NCBI GenBank assembly: GCA_947178105.1
Contig: CAMWXD010000035.1
Location: 1-41,108, forward strand
Source: an uncultured Eubacterium sp.
GTDB taxonomy: Bacteria > Bacillota > Clostridia > Lachnospirales > Lachnospiraceae
Length of the DNA stretch: 41,108 nucleotides
Direction: 5' to 3'
Both the position numbers and the translations under genes were made by a program. The notes under the pieces are model-generated. The model did no database searches. It had not been told where the DNA came from and saw only the letters and a list, made by a program, of their open reading frames with translations. Shown piece by piece: positions 7,839 through 15,931 of the stretch. Positions within the stretch are counted from its first letter, which is position 1, and each line of letters opens with the position of its first letter.

Positions 7839-8897
7839 ATGATGCAAAGAAAGATTACGAAAACAATTCAAATCGGAAGCCGTGTCATCGGCGGAGGAAA
7901 CCCGGTTTTAATCCAGTCTATGACAAATACAAGGACGGAGGACGTGGCGGCTACGGTTGCGCAGATTCAACAATTAGCCGCTGCGGGCTGCGAGGTGATC
8001 CGGTGCAGCGTTCCTACGATGGAGGCTGCAAAGGCTCTTTCTGAGATTAAAAAACAGGTGGAGATCCCGGTCGTGGCGGATATTCATTTTGATTACCGGC
8101 TGGCGGTTGCGGCGATCCAAAACGGAGCGGATAAAATACGGATTAATCCGGGGAATATTGGCGCCAAGGAGCGTGTGCAGGCTGTCGTGGACGCTGCGAA
8201 GGAACGGGGGATCCCGATCCGGGTCGGAGTCAACAGCGGGTCGCTGGAACAGGAGCTGGTGGAAAAGTATCATGGCGTGACGGCGGAGGGGCTTGTAGAG
8301 AGCGCGTTAGGGCAGGTCAAGCAGTTGGAAGGCATGGGCTATGACAATCTGGTGATCAGCATCAAGTCTTCGGATGTGCTGATGTGTGTGCGTGCCCATG
8401 AGCTGATTTCTGCGCAGACAGATTATCCGCTGCATGTGGGCATTACAGAGGCAGGCACGATTATTAGCGGCAATATCAAGTCGTCGATTGGGCTGGGCCT
8501 GATTTTGCACCAGGGGATCGGGGATACGATCCGGGTTTCTCTGACGGGAGACCCGCTGGAGGAAGTGAAGTCTGCAAAGCTGATCCTGCGTACGCTGGGG
8601 CTTCGAAAAGGCGGGATTGAAGTAGTCTCCTGCCCGACTTGCGGGCGGACAAAAATCGACCTGATCGGGCTTGCAAACGAGGTCGAAAATATGGTGGCGG
8701 ACATTCCGCTTGACCTTAAGGTGGCTGTGATGGGATGTGTGGTCAACGGCCCGGGGGAAGCGAAGGAGGCAGATATCGGCATTGCCGGCGGATGCGGGGA
8801 AGGGCTTCTGATCCGGCGTGGGGAAATTGTGAAAAAGCTGCCGGAAGCAGAGCTTTTGCCGGCACTGCGGGAAGAACTGCTGCATTGGAAAGAATAA
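7839..8897 (+). CDS. ispG: 4-hydroxy-3-methylbut-2-en-1-yl diphosphate synthase
   Basis: A 352-residue cytoplasmic 4Fe-4S enzyme of the non-mevalonate isoprenoid pathway. It converts 2-C-methyl-erythritol cyclodiphosphate to HMBPP, feeding undecaprenyl phosphate and other prenyl lipids. The TIM barrel is clear (NPVLIQSMTNT, VVADIHFDYRLA, DKIRINPGNIG, GVNSGSLE, GITEAG). The C-terminal cluster domain has all three cysteine ligands (CPTCGRTKID and MGCVVNGPGEAKEADIG). Start ATG 7839 has AAGGAAGG upstream. In many Clostridia it follows dxr and rseP; here an accessory ATPase gene is directly upstream. polC follows 25 bases later. Confidence 0.97.
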   Translation: MMQRKITKTIQIGSRVIGGGNPVLIQSMTNTRTEDVAATVAQIQQLAAAGCEVIRCSVPTMEAAKALSEIKKQVEIPVVADIHFDYRLAVAAIQNGADKIRINPGNIGAKERVQAVVDAAKERGIPIRVGVNSGSLEQELVEKYHGVTAEGLVESALGQVKQLEGMGYDNLVISIKSSDVLMCVRAHELISAQTDYPLHVGITEAGTIISGNIKSSIGLGLILHQGIGDTIRVSLTGDPLEEVKSAKLILRTLGLRKGGIEVVSCPTCGRTKIDLIGLANEVENMVADIPLDLKVAVMGCVVNGPGEAKEADIGIAGGCGEGLLIRRGEIVKKLPEAELLPALREELLHWKE

Positions 8898-8922
8898 AGG
8901 ATGCGAGGGATAAGCGGGTAAT

Positions 8923-11900
8923 ATGGAAAAAAATTTTTTTGAGGTGTTTCCTGTATTAAAAGTAAACGGAGAGATGCGCCAGCTATTGGCGGACACGCAG
9001 GTACAGCGTGTCGTGTCAAACCAGGAGCGCACAAGGCTTCGGGTCTATCTGCATGGATCGAGGCTGATTCAGAAGAAGCATATTTTCCAGTTGGAGCACA
9101 ATATGAAAAACCAGTTGTTTCCAGAGCAGGAGCTTACGGTAAAGATTATTGAGCGTTACCAGCTTTCTGCGCAGTATACGCCGCAGACGCTGATGGATAT
9201 TTATAAGGACAGTATTTTAGAAGAAATGAAGGCGTACAGCCTTTTGATATACAACCTGTTTCGCTGCGCGAGGATGGAGTTTGACAGCACAGACCATATG
9301 AAGCTGTATCTGGAGGATTCGATCGTGGCACAGGACCGGGCGGATGAGCTGTTGGAAATCCTGTACAAGGTCGTGCGTGACCGCTGCGGGCTGGAGCTTA
9401 CGATCGAGCCGGTATTTGAGCCGAAAAAGGAGAACAGCCTGAAAAAAGAGAGCGACAAGCAGATTGCCTATGAGATTCGGCGGATTTTGGGAACAGAAGC
9501 AGCAGTGAATGCTCCAGGAGACGGCGGCTATGCAAATGGGCAGCCAGGAGACGGCAGCTATAAAAATGGCAAGCCGGCAGACGGCGGCTATGCAAGTGCA
9601 GCGAATGCGTCAGGCATAGGAGGGCAGCCAGCAGACGGCGCTTATGCAAATGCACGGGATGCAAACGGCAGGATGCAGGACAGCGGCTACGGGAATGCAG
9701 CGAATGCAGCGGGCAAGCCAGAAAAAGCTTTTGGAAAAAAAGCTGCGTCGTCAAGGACAGCGGGCAGGTTCGGCGGCGGGCGCAGGGATTATCCGCTGCG
9801 GCGTTCGGACAATCCAGACGTTATTTACGGCAGGGACTTTGACGACGATGCGGTGGCGATTGACCAGATCCAGGGCGAGATGGGAGAGATCGCGATACGT
9901 GGGCAGGTGCTTGCGGTGGATACGAGGGAGCTTAGAAGCGGCGAGAAAAGTATTGTCATTGTGACGCTTACCGATTTTACAGACTCGATTGTCATTAAGA
10001 TTTTTACGAAAAACGAGCATCTGGAGGAGCTGCTTGACGGTGTGAAAAAGGGCGCGTTTTTAAAGATCAAGGGCGTGACGGCGTTTGACCGTTTTGACAG
10101 TGAGCTGACGCTTGGTTCGGTTGCAGGGATTAAGAAAATCCCGGATTTTGTAAAGCGGCGGATGGATACAAGCCCAAAGAAGCGGGTGGAGCTGCACTGC
10201 CATACAAAGATGAGCGATATGGACGGGATCTCGGATGTGGGGGATATTATCAAGCAGGCGGCCTCCTGGGGGCATAAGGCGCTCGCAATTACAGACCATG
10301 GGGCGATCCAGGCGTTTCCGATTGCCAACCATGCGATTCCCGGCGGGGCGGATTTTAAAATTATTTACGGCGTGGAGGCATATCTGGTCGATGATTTAAA
10401 GAATATCGTGTTTGAGCCGAAGGGGCAGAGCCTGATGGATTCGTATGTGGTGTTTGACTTAGAGACGACCGGGCTTAGCCCGAATGTCCATAAGATCATT
10501 GAGATCGGTGCGGTGAAGGTTGCAGGCGGAAAGATTGTGGACCGGTTTTCCAAGTTTGTCAATCCAAAAGTACCGCTGCCGTTTTCGATCGAGGAGCTTA
10601 CAAAAATACGGGACGAGATGCTTGTAAACGAACCGGAGATTACGCAGATTTTGCCGGAATTTATGGAATTTTGCAAAGGGAGCGTCATGGTCGCGCACAA
10701 TGCAGAGTTTGATATGGGATTTATCCAGAAAAACTGTGAAGCTATGGGGCTTGACTGTGCGTTTACGGTTGTGGATACGGTGTCTATGGCAAGGTACCTG
10801 CTGCCTGGATTAAACCGGTTTAAGCTCGATACCGTCGCAAAGGAGCTGCATATTTCTTTGAAAAACCACCATCGTGCCGTAGAAGATGCGGAGTGTACGG
10901 CAGAGATTTTTATAAAATTTATCACTATGCTGCAAAGCCGCGGCATTGATAACCTGGATACGCTGAATGAGCAGGGGAAGGCGACGCCGGGGCAGATCAG
11001 GAAGATGCCGACGTACCATGCGATTTTGCTTGCTACGAATGATTATGGGAGAGTTAATTTGTACCGGCTCGTATCGATGTCGCACCTTACGTATTTTAAC
11101 AAGCGGCCAAGGATTCCAAAGAGCGAGCTGCTGCGTTACCGGGAAGGGCTGCTGCTTGGCTCGGCATGTGAAGCGGGGGAGCTGTACCAGGCAGTGCTGC
11201 TTGGCAGGCCGCAGACGGAGATTGCGCGGATTGTAAATTTTTATGACTATCTGGAAATACAGCCAAACGGCAACAATGCATTTATGATCCGGGAGGAGCG
11301 CTACCCGGTCAGCTCCGACGAGGATTTATGGGAAATCAATAAAAAGATCGTGCAGTTGGGCGAGGATTTTAAAAAGCCGGTCGTAGCGACGTGCGACGTG
11401 CATTTTTTAAATCCTGAGGATGCGGAATACCGCCGGATTATTATGGCGGGGCATGGGTTTAAGGATGCGGATGAACAGGCGCCGCTGTATTTACATACAA
11501 CAGAGGAGATGCTGAAAGAATTTGATTATCTGGGCAGCAAAAAGGCGGAAGAAGTCGTGATTACCAATCCGAACCGGATTTGCGATATGTGTGAAAAGAT
11601 CTCTCCGGTGCGGCCGGATAAAGCGCCTCCGGTTATTGAAAATTCAGACCAGATGCTTCGGGATATTTGCTACAACAAGGCGCATGAGATGTATGGGGAC
11701 AACTTGCCGGATATTGTACACAAGCGGCTGGAGCGGGAATTGACGTCGATTATTTCCAACGGGTATGCGGTCATGTATATAATTGCGCAAAAACTCGTAT
11801 GGAAATCGGTCGAGGACGGTTATCTCGTAGGCTCCAGGGGGTCGGTCGGGTCTTCGTTTGTAGCGACGATGGCGGGGATTACGGAGGTCAATCCATTAAG

Positions 11901-13518
11901 CCCGCACTATTACTGTGAATACTGCCATTTCAGCGATTTTGATTCGGACGAGGTAAAATCTTACAGCGGGCGCTCCGGCTGCGATATGCCTGACCGGGTA
12001 TGCCCGGAATGCGGCAAGCCGTTAGTAAAGGCGGGGTTTGATATCCCGTTTGAGACGTTTTTGGGATTTAAAGGGAACAAAGAGCCGGATATTGACCTGA
12101 ACTTTTCCGGTGATTACCAGAGCAAGGCGCATAAGTATACCGAGGTTATTTTCGGCGCCGGGCAGACGTTCCGTGCCGGGACGATCGGCACGCTGGCGGA
12201 CAAGACGGCGTTTGGCTATGTCAAGCGCTATTACGAGGAGCGCAGCATCCATAAGCGCTTTTGTGAGATTAACCGGATCGTGCAGGGCTGTGTCGGCATC
12301 CGCCGTACGACCGGGCAGCATCCGGGTGGCATTGTCGTGCTCCCGATGGGAGAGGAGATCTATTCGTTTACACCGATCCAGCATCCGGCAAACGATATGG
12401 GGACGGATATTATTACGACGCATTTTGAATACCATTCCATCGACCACAACCTGTTAAAGCTGGACATTCTCGGGCACGATGATCCGACGATGATCCGTAT
12501 GCTCGAAGACCTGACTGGGCTTCACGCGACAGAGATCCCGTTAGACGACCCGGCGGTCATGTCGATTTTTAAAAGTACGGATGCATTGGGAATCACGCCT
12601 GAGGATATTGGCGGCTGTACCGTAGGGTCTTTGGGGATCCCGGAGTTTGGTACAGAGTTTGTCATCCAGATGTTAATTGATACAAAGCCGCAGTCGTTTT
12701 CCGACCTGGTACGGATCTCGGGATTGTCCCACGGGACGGATGTGTGGCTTGGAAACGCGCAGACATTAATTGAAGAAGGCAAAGCGACGATCTCTACGGC
12801 GATCTGTACGAGAGATGATATTATGATTTATCTGATCGGGATGGGCCTTGAAAGCGAGCTTTCGTTTACCATTATGGAATCGGTGCGCAAGGGCAAAGGG
12901 TTAAAGGAAGACTGGATCAAGGCAATGAAGGAGCATGATGTCCCGGATTGGTATATCTGGTCGTGCCAGAAAATCAAATACATGTTTCCAAAGGCACATG
13001 CGGCGGCTTATGTCATGATGGCATGGCGCATTGCCTATTGTAAGGTGTTTTATCCGCTTGCGTACTATGCGGCATATTTTTCGATCCGGGCGACTTCGTT
13101 TAACTATGAGCTGATGTGCCAGGGGCGGGAAAAGCTGGAGTATTTTATGCGTGATTATGAAAAGCGCAAAGATTCGCTGACGAAAAAAGAGCTGGATACG
13201 ATTAAGGATATGAAAATCGTGCAGGAAATGTATGCCAGGGGGTTCGAGTTTACCCCGATTGAATTGAATCTCGTAAAGGCGCGCCATTTCCAGATCATAG
13301 ACGGAAAGCTGATGCCGGCGCTAAGCGCGATCGACGGGCTTGGAGAGAAGGCGGCGGACGGCGTAGTGGAAGCGGTCAAAGACGGGCCGTTTTTATCCAA
13401 GGACGATTTCAGGCAGCGTTCCAAGGTCAGCAAATCCGTCGCAGACCTGATGGGCGACCTCGGGATTTTGGGCGGGATTCCGGAATCGAACCAGATGTCG
13501 ATTTTTGATTTTGCGTGA
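8923..13518 (+). CDS. polC: DNA polymerase III alpha subunit, Gram-positive PolC type
   Basis: The replicative polymerase with built-in 3'-5' exonuclease, 1531 residues against about 1430-1460 for typical PolC. Visible in order: N-terminal domain; a Gly/Ala/Asn-rich tandem-repeat insert (about 198-266); OB domain; PHP domain (RVELHCHTKMSDMDG, about 420); exonuclease inserted in PHP (YVVFDLETTG about 507, VAHNAEFDMGF, HHRAVEDAEC); the palm with PDIDLNFSGD (about 1056); zinc-binding cysteines (CEYCHF near 997, then CPECGK); IRRTTGQHPGG; and C-terminal helix-hairpin-helix (IDGLGEKAADGVVEA). Start ATG 8923 has a moderate GAGGG site. A terminator follows at 13543. Confidence 0.97.
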   Translation: MEKNFFEVFPVLKVNGEMRQLLADTQVQRVVSNQERTRLRVYLHGSRLIQKKHIFQLEHNMKNQLFPEQELTVKIIERYQLSAQYTPQTLMDIYKDSILEEMKAYSLLIYNLFRCARMEFDSTDHMKLYLEDSIVAQDRADELLEILYKVVRDRCGLELTIEPVFEPKKENSLKKESDKQIAYEIRRILGTEAAVNAPGDGGYANGQPGDGSYKNGKPADGGYASAANASGIGGQPADGAYANARDANGRMQDSGYGNAANAAGKPEKAFGKKAASSRTAGRFGGGRRDYPLRRSDNPDVIYGRDFDDDAVAIDQIQGEMGEIAIRGQVLAVDTRELRSGEKSIVIVTLTDFTDSIVIKIFTKNEHLEELLDGVKKGAFLKIKGVTAFDRFDSELTLGSVAGIKKIPDFVKRRMDTSPKKRVELHCHTKMSDMDGISDVGDIIKQAASWGHKALAITDHGAIQAFPIANHAIPGGADFKIIYGVEAYLVDDLKNIVFEPKGQSLMDSYVVFDLETTGLSPNVHKIIEIGAVKVAGGKIVDRFSKFVNPKVPLPFSIEELTKIRDEMLVNEPEITQILPEFMEFCKGSVMVAHNAEFDMGFIQKNCEAMGLDCAFTVVDTVSMARYLLPGLNRFKLDTVAKELHISLKNHHRAVEDAECTAEIFIKFITMLQSRGIDNLDTLNEQGKATPGQIRKMPTYHAILLATNDYGRVNLYRLVSMSHLTYFNKRPRIPKSELLRYREGLLLGSACEAGELYQAVLLGRPQTEIARIVNFYDYLEIQPNGNNAFMIREERYPVSSDEDLWEINKKIVQLGEDFKKPVVATCDVHFLNPEDAEYRRIIMAGHGFKDADEQAPLYLHTTEEMLKEFDYLGSKKAEEVVITNPNRICDMCEKISPVRPDKAPPVIENSDQMLRDICYNKAHEMYGDNLPDIVHKRLERELTSIISNGYAVMYIIAQKLVWKSVEDGYLVGSRGSVGSSFVATMAGITEVNPLSPHYYCEYCHFSDFDSDEVKSYSGRSGCDMPDRVCPECGKPLVKAGFDIPFETFLGFKGNKEPDIDLNFSGDYQSKAHKYTEVIFGAGQTFRAGTIGTLADKTAFGYVKRYYEERSIHKRFCEINRIVQGCVGIRRTTGQHPGGIVVLPMGEEIYSFTPIQHPANDMGTDIITTHFEYHSIDHNLLKLDILGHDDPTMIRMLEDLTGLHATEIPLDDPAVMSIFKSTDALGITPEDIGGCTVGSLGIPEFGTEFVIQMLIDTKPQSFSDLVRISGLSHGTDVWLGNAQTLIEEGKATISTAICTRDDIMIYLIGMGLESELSFTIMESVRKGKGLKEDWIKAMKEHDVPDWYIWSCQKIKYMFPKAHAAAYVMMAWRIAYCKVFYPLAYYAAYFSIRATSFNYELMCQGREKLEYFMRDYEKRKDSLTKKELDTIKDMKIVQEMYARGFEFTPIELNLVKARHFQIIDGKLMPALSAIDGLGEKAADGVVEAVKDGPFLSKDDFRQRSKVSKSVADLMGDLGILGGIPESNQMSIFDFA
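9514..9720 (+). repeat. Tandem coding repeats in the PolC linker
   Basis: About 30-base units beginning CCAGGAGACGGCGGCTATGC at 9514, 9544 and 9574, with degenerate copies near 9632 and 9675. They encode repeats of P-(G/A)-D-G-(G/S/A)-Y-(A/K)-N-G-(Q/K). They fall between the N-terminal domain and the OB fold, where normal PolC has a short linker. Confidence 0.85.
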
Positions 13519-13542
13519 CAAAATAGAAAACAGTTTTTTATC

Positions 13543-13571
13543 AGCCGCCACTATTATTAGTGGCGGCTATT
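13543..13571 (+). terminator. Terminator after polC
   Basis: A perfect 10-bp GC-rich stem (AGCCGCCACT at 13543-13552, AGTGGCGGCT at 13559-13568) with a 6-base loop. The T run is short (ATTTC), so termination may be partial. Confidence 0.6.
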
Positions 13572-13602
13572 TCATAAATCGCAAGGGACACAATAAAATT
13601 TA

Positions 13603-13782
13603 TTATTCCTGCCTGTCTGTCAATGGCAGTTTTTGATATAACTTGCGTTCGATCAAGCTGCGTTCAAACGCAATTTCCTGTAAGACCGGCTCACAGTTTG
13701 CTTTTTTGGCGACTCTTTCCAGCCTGTCTAACAAATCTAACCGTTCAAAAAGATTTACATTGAGTTCTTTTTCACCTGGCAT
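13603..13782 (-). CDS. Small hypothetical protein (59 aa)
   Basis: Not recognised. The product starts MPGEKELNVNLFERLDLLDRL and is charged and helical, without a membrane segment. ATG 13782 is chosen because GGGGTG precedes it by about six bases; an upstream ATG at 13821 in the same frame has no ribosome site. It converges on the polC terminator. Its length and helical charge recall small Spo0E-like or regulatory peptides, but I do not see the Spo0E SxxxD motif. Confidence 0.5.
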   Translation of the reverse strand: MPGEKELNVNLFERLDLLDRLERVAKKANCEPVLQEIAFERSLIERKLYQKLPLTDRQE

Positions 13783-13925
13783 ATAATCACCCCGCTTTTT
13801 TTGGCTGCCTGCTTTTATCATAACAGATCCCGGAAAAGGTGTAAAGCGAATGAATATAAAATCATAAAAATCCCCCTCTTAATTGTAACACCAAATAGGT
13901 TAACTCCTGTAAAAATATTTCAGTC

Positions 13926-13953
13926 TTGAAAATAGAAAAGAATTTGATATAAT
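13926..13953 (+). promoter_or_regulatory. Promoter of the hicAB remnant
   Basis: TTGAAA (13926-13931), a 16-base spacer and TATAAT (13948-13953), followed by an AGGAAG ribosome site and ATG 13976. Confidence 0.75.
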
Positions 13954-13975
13954 ATACAGAAGGAAGTGAAGTATC

Positions 13976-14257
13976 ATGAATCTAAAAATATATAATGATG
14001 TTGTAAGCGGAAACAGTGATAATAATATTAAGTTCAATGATTTTAGAAATCTGATTGTTGATCTTGGCTTTTCATTTAAGGGTCAAAAAGGTTCTCATGC
14101 TTCATATTATAATAAAACATGGGTTGTAAGGGAGGTTTTCACATGGCAGAGTATTCTATATTTATGCAGTATGATCCACAAGATAAAATATATGTTGCAA
14201 GCATTCCAGAATTGCAAGGATGTATGGCGCATGGAGAAACAAAGGAACAGGCGCTGA
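13976..14257 (+). pseudogene. hicA: Truncated HicA-like toxin
   Basis: The first roughly 46 residues match the N-terminal half of a HicA mRNA interferase: MNLKIYNDVVSGNSDNNIKF, then a helix (FNDFRNLIVDLGFSF), and the catalytic-histidine strand KGQKGSHASYYN. The second half of the fold (normally an NIQ/N-rich strand and a C-terminal helix ending just before hicB) is missing. Instead the frame runs straight into the hicB ribosome site and on through hicB out of frame to 14257. An internal deletion of about 100 bases near 14113 would explain this. The toxin is probably inactive. Confidence 0.65.
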
Positions 14258-14355
14258 AAGAAATTGATATCGCTAAGGAACTATGGATTGAAACGGCTAG
14301 AGAGGATGGCTTGCCAATTCCAGAACCGCATCTGTTTAGTAATGTTGCAGTTTAG
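14143..14355 (+). CDS. hicB: HicB-family antitoxin
   Basis: 70 residues with the partial RNase H-like fold of HicB: EYSIFMQYDPQDKIYVASIP, then ELQGCMAHGETKEQALKEI, a helix, and the typical ending GLPIPEPH. ATG 14143 is chosen over an in-frame ATG at 14119 because GGAGG lies at 14131-14135 between them. It lacks a long C-terminal DNA-binding domain, so it belongs to the short HicB type. With hicA truncated it is an orphan antitoxin. Confidence 0.85.
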   Translation: MAEYSIFMQYDPQDKIYVASIPELQGCMAHGETKEQALKEIDIAKELWIETAREDGLPIPEPHLFSNVAV

Positions 14356-14417
14356 AATAGAAGAGGATGGAAAGTATAGTTCAGTGTTCTAAGATCCAGA
14401 TGGTACAGAGATGGAAC

Positions 14418-14516
14418 GGGGCTGTCGCACTAAGAATTGATTATACAAGATATCGTTTTGGTTTCAAATCAAATTCTACTATATCTTGTATATATTGTTC
14501 TTAGTGCGACAGCCCC
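14418..14516. mobile_element. MITE-like element, 99 bp, long inverted repeat
   Basis: Perfect 19-bp terminal inverted repeats (GGGGCTGTCGCACTAAGAA at 14418-14436 with its complement at 14498-14516). A second perfect 12-bp inner stem pairs 14442-14453 with 14481-14492, around a loop of about 27 bases. GGGGCTGTC-type ends are familiar from IS1182-like transposons, so a non-autonomous derivative is likely. I see no clear target duplication. Five T follow the right end, so the transcript would also act as a terminator. Confidence 0.6.
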
Positions 14517-14592
14517 TTTTTATCGATGAAAGGAGGCTCATATTGAAAAACAAAATTTAGAAATAGTTCATAGAATACGGCCTCAATAATAC

Positions 14593-14621
14593 TTGAAATT
14601 TGCCCTTGAAAGTACTATGAT
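14593..14621 (+). promoter_or_regulatory. Promoter of the pheA-ppx-ppk operon
   Basis: TTGAAA (14593-14598), a 17-base spacer and TATGAT (14616-14621), about 140 bases before ATG 14764. The leader shows no T-box or attenuator that I can identify. Confidence 0.6.
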
Positions 14622-14763
14622 AGATATGTATAAAATGCCCAAAACAAATGTCTGTGCAGATTTCCCTTTGGTGATATTGAATGAGAAAGAGCAGGGTAAA
14701 CAGGATCAGTCAATGCCGAAAGCAGCCGGGGAAAGATGCGGACAGAAATATAAGGTGGACAGG

Positions 14764-15918
14764 ATGAAAGACTTATTATTGATAAGAGACGAGATCGACC
14801 AGGTAGACCGACAGATTACGGAGCTGTATTTAAAGCGCATGGAGCTGACAAGCGAGGTGGCAGAATACAAGATCCAGACTGGGAAAAAGGTGTTTGACAA
14901 GGAGCGCGAGCGTGACAAGCTGGAAAAATTATCTGCGCTTGTGCCGGGCAGCTTTTTAAAGCATGGCATCCGGGAATTGTTTGAACATATTATGTCGATC
15001 AGCCGAAAGAGGCAGTACCAGCTTTTGACGGAACACGGCATGGAGGCGCCGAATGCGTTTACGCAGGTGGATGAGATCTGTGCGAAGAATAGCCGCATCG
15101 TCTTTCAGGGAGTAGAAGGGGCCTACGCCCATATCGCCATGAATGCGTATTTTGGCGGGGGTGAGGATACAGATGCTTTCAACAGCTTCCATGTAGAAAG
15201 CTGGCGGGAAGCGATGGAGGCGATCAGGAGCGGGCAGGCGGATTATGCGGTGCTTCCGATTGAAAATTCGACTGCCGGCGTGGTGGCGGAAAATTACGAC
15301 CTTTTGATCGAGTATGACAATTACATTGTCGGAGAGCAGATTATACCGATCCGGCATTGCCTGCTTGGGCTGGAAAACGCGGAATTGTCGGATATTACAA
15401 GCGTCTATTCCCATCCGCAGGCGCTTGCCCAATGCAGCCGTTATTTGCAGGCGCATGAGGACTGGGACTGTGCGACTGAGAGCAATACAGCGGTCGCGGC
15501 GTGCAAAGTGAAAAAGTCTGGGAAAAAGCATAAGGCAGCGATTGCCAGTGAGCTGACGGCAAAGCTGTACGGCCTTAAAATATTGGAAGAGGGTATCCAG
15601 ACGAGCGATGAGAATTCGACCAGGTTTATCATTGTCACGAACCGGAAAATATTTTTAAAAAACGCGTCTAAAATGAGTATCTGCCTGGAAGTAAAGCATC
15701 AGAGCGGTTCTTTGTATCATGCGCTATCGCATATTATTTATAATGACCTGAATATGAACTTTATACAGTCCAGGCCGCTGAATAAACAAGACGGCACAAA
15801 CTGGCAGTACCGGTTTTTCATTGACTTTAAAGGGAACCTGAATGAAAGCGCCGTTTCCAATGCGCTGCGCGGGCTTTCGGAGGAATGTGAGAGTATGCGT
15901 GTGCTTGGGAATTATTAA
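14764..15918 (+). CDS. pheA: Bifunctional chorismate mutase / prephenate dehydratase
   Basis: 384 residues. It converts chorismate to prephenate and then to phenylpyruvate, the committed branch to phenylalanine. The N-terminal AroQ-type mutase is seen at residues 1-90 (LLLIRDEIDQVDRQITELYLKR, then VAEYKIQTGKKVFDKERE). The dehydratase follows (VFQGVEGAYAHIAMNAYFG; DYAVLPIENSTAGVV; SVYSHPQALAQCSRYL; DENSTRFIIV). A C-terminal ACT domain binds phenylalanine for feedback (CLEVKHQSGSLYHALSHI; the ESRP-like motif is QSRP). ATG 14764 has AGGTGG at the right distance. The same frame is open back to TTG 14593, but that TTG is part of a -35 element. Confidence 0.95.
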   Translation: MKDLLLIRDEIDQVDRQITELYLKRMELTSEVAEYKIQTGKKVFDKERERDKLEKLSALVPGSFLKHGIRELFEHIMSISRKRQYQLLTEHGMEAPNAFTQVDEICAKNSRIVFQGVEGAYAHIAMNAYFGGGEDTDAFNSFHVESWREAMEAIRSGQADYAVLPIENSTAGVVAENYDLLIEYDNYIVGEQIIPIRHCLLGLENAELSDITSVYSHPQALAQCSRYLQAHEDWDCATESNTAVAACKVKKSGKKHKAAIASELTAKLYGLKILEEGIQTSDENSTRFIIVTNRKIFLKNASKMSICLEVKHQSGSLYHALSHIIYNDLNMNFIQSRPLNKQDGTNWQYRFFIDFKGNLNESAVSNALRGLSEECESMRVLGNY

Positions 15919-15931
15919 AAGGAGATCAATT

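Larger units (their letters stand above)
14356..14763. other. Gap with gene debris, a MITE-like hairpin and the pheA promoter
   Basis: Just after hicB a frame reads RIEEDGKYSSVF, stop, DPDGTEMERG, which looks like the decayed end of a lost gene. The hairpin element follows at 14418-14516. Then AGGAGG at 14531 precedes a TTG ORF of only five codons, another remnant. The pheA promoter and leader fill the rest. Confidence 0.55.

Noticed and set aside
8307..9034. Long leftward ORFs opposite ispG and the polC start
   Set aside because: Antisense shadows of GC-rich codons, with Cys/Ser/Arg-rich products and no start signals.
14593..14763. N-terminal extension of PheA from TTG 14593
   Set aside because: That TTG is the -35 box of a good promoter, the extension has no family match, and ATG 14764 has its own ribosome site and the normal mutase start.
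15842..15931. Ppx starting inside pheA
   Set aside because: The upstream codons are antiphase pheA sequence; AAGGAG before ATG 15932 fixes the start.
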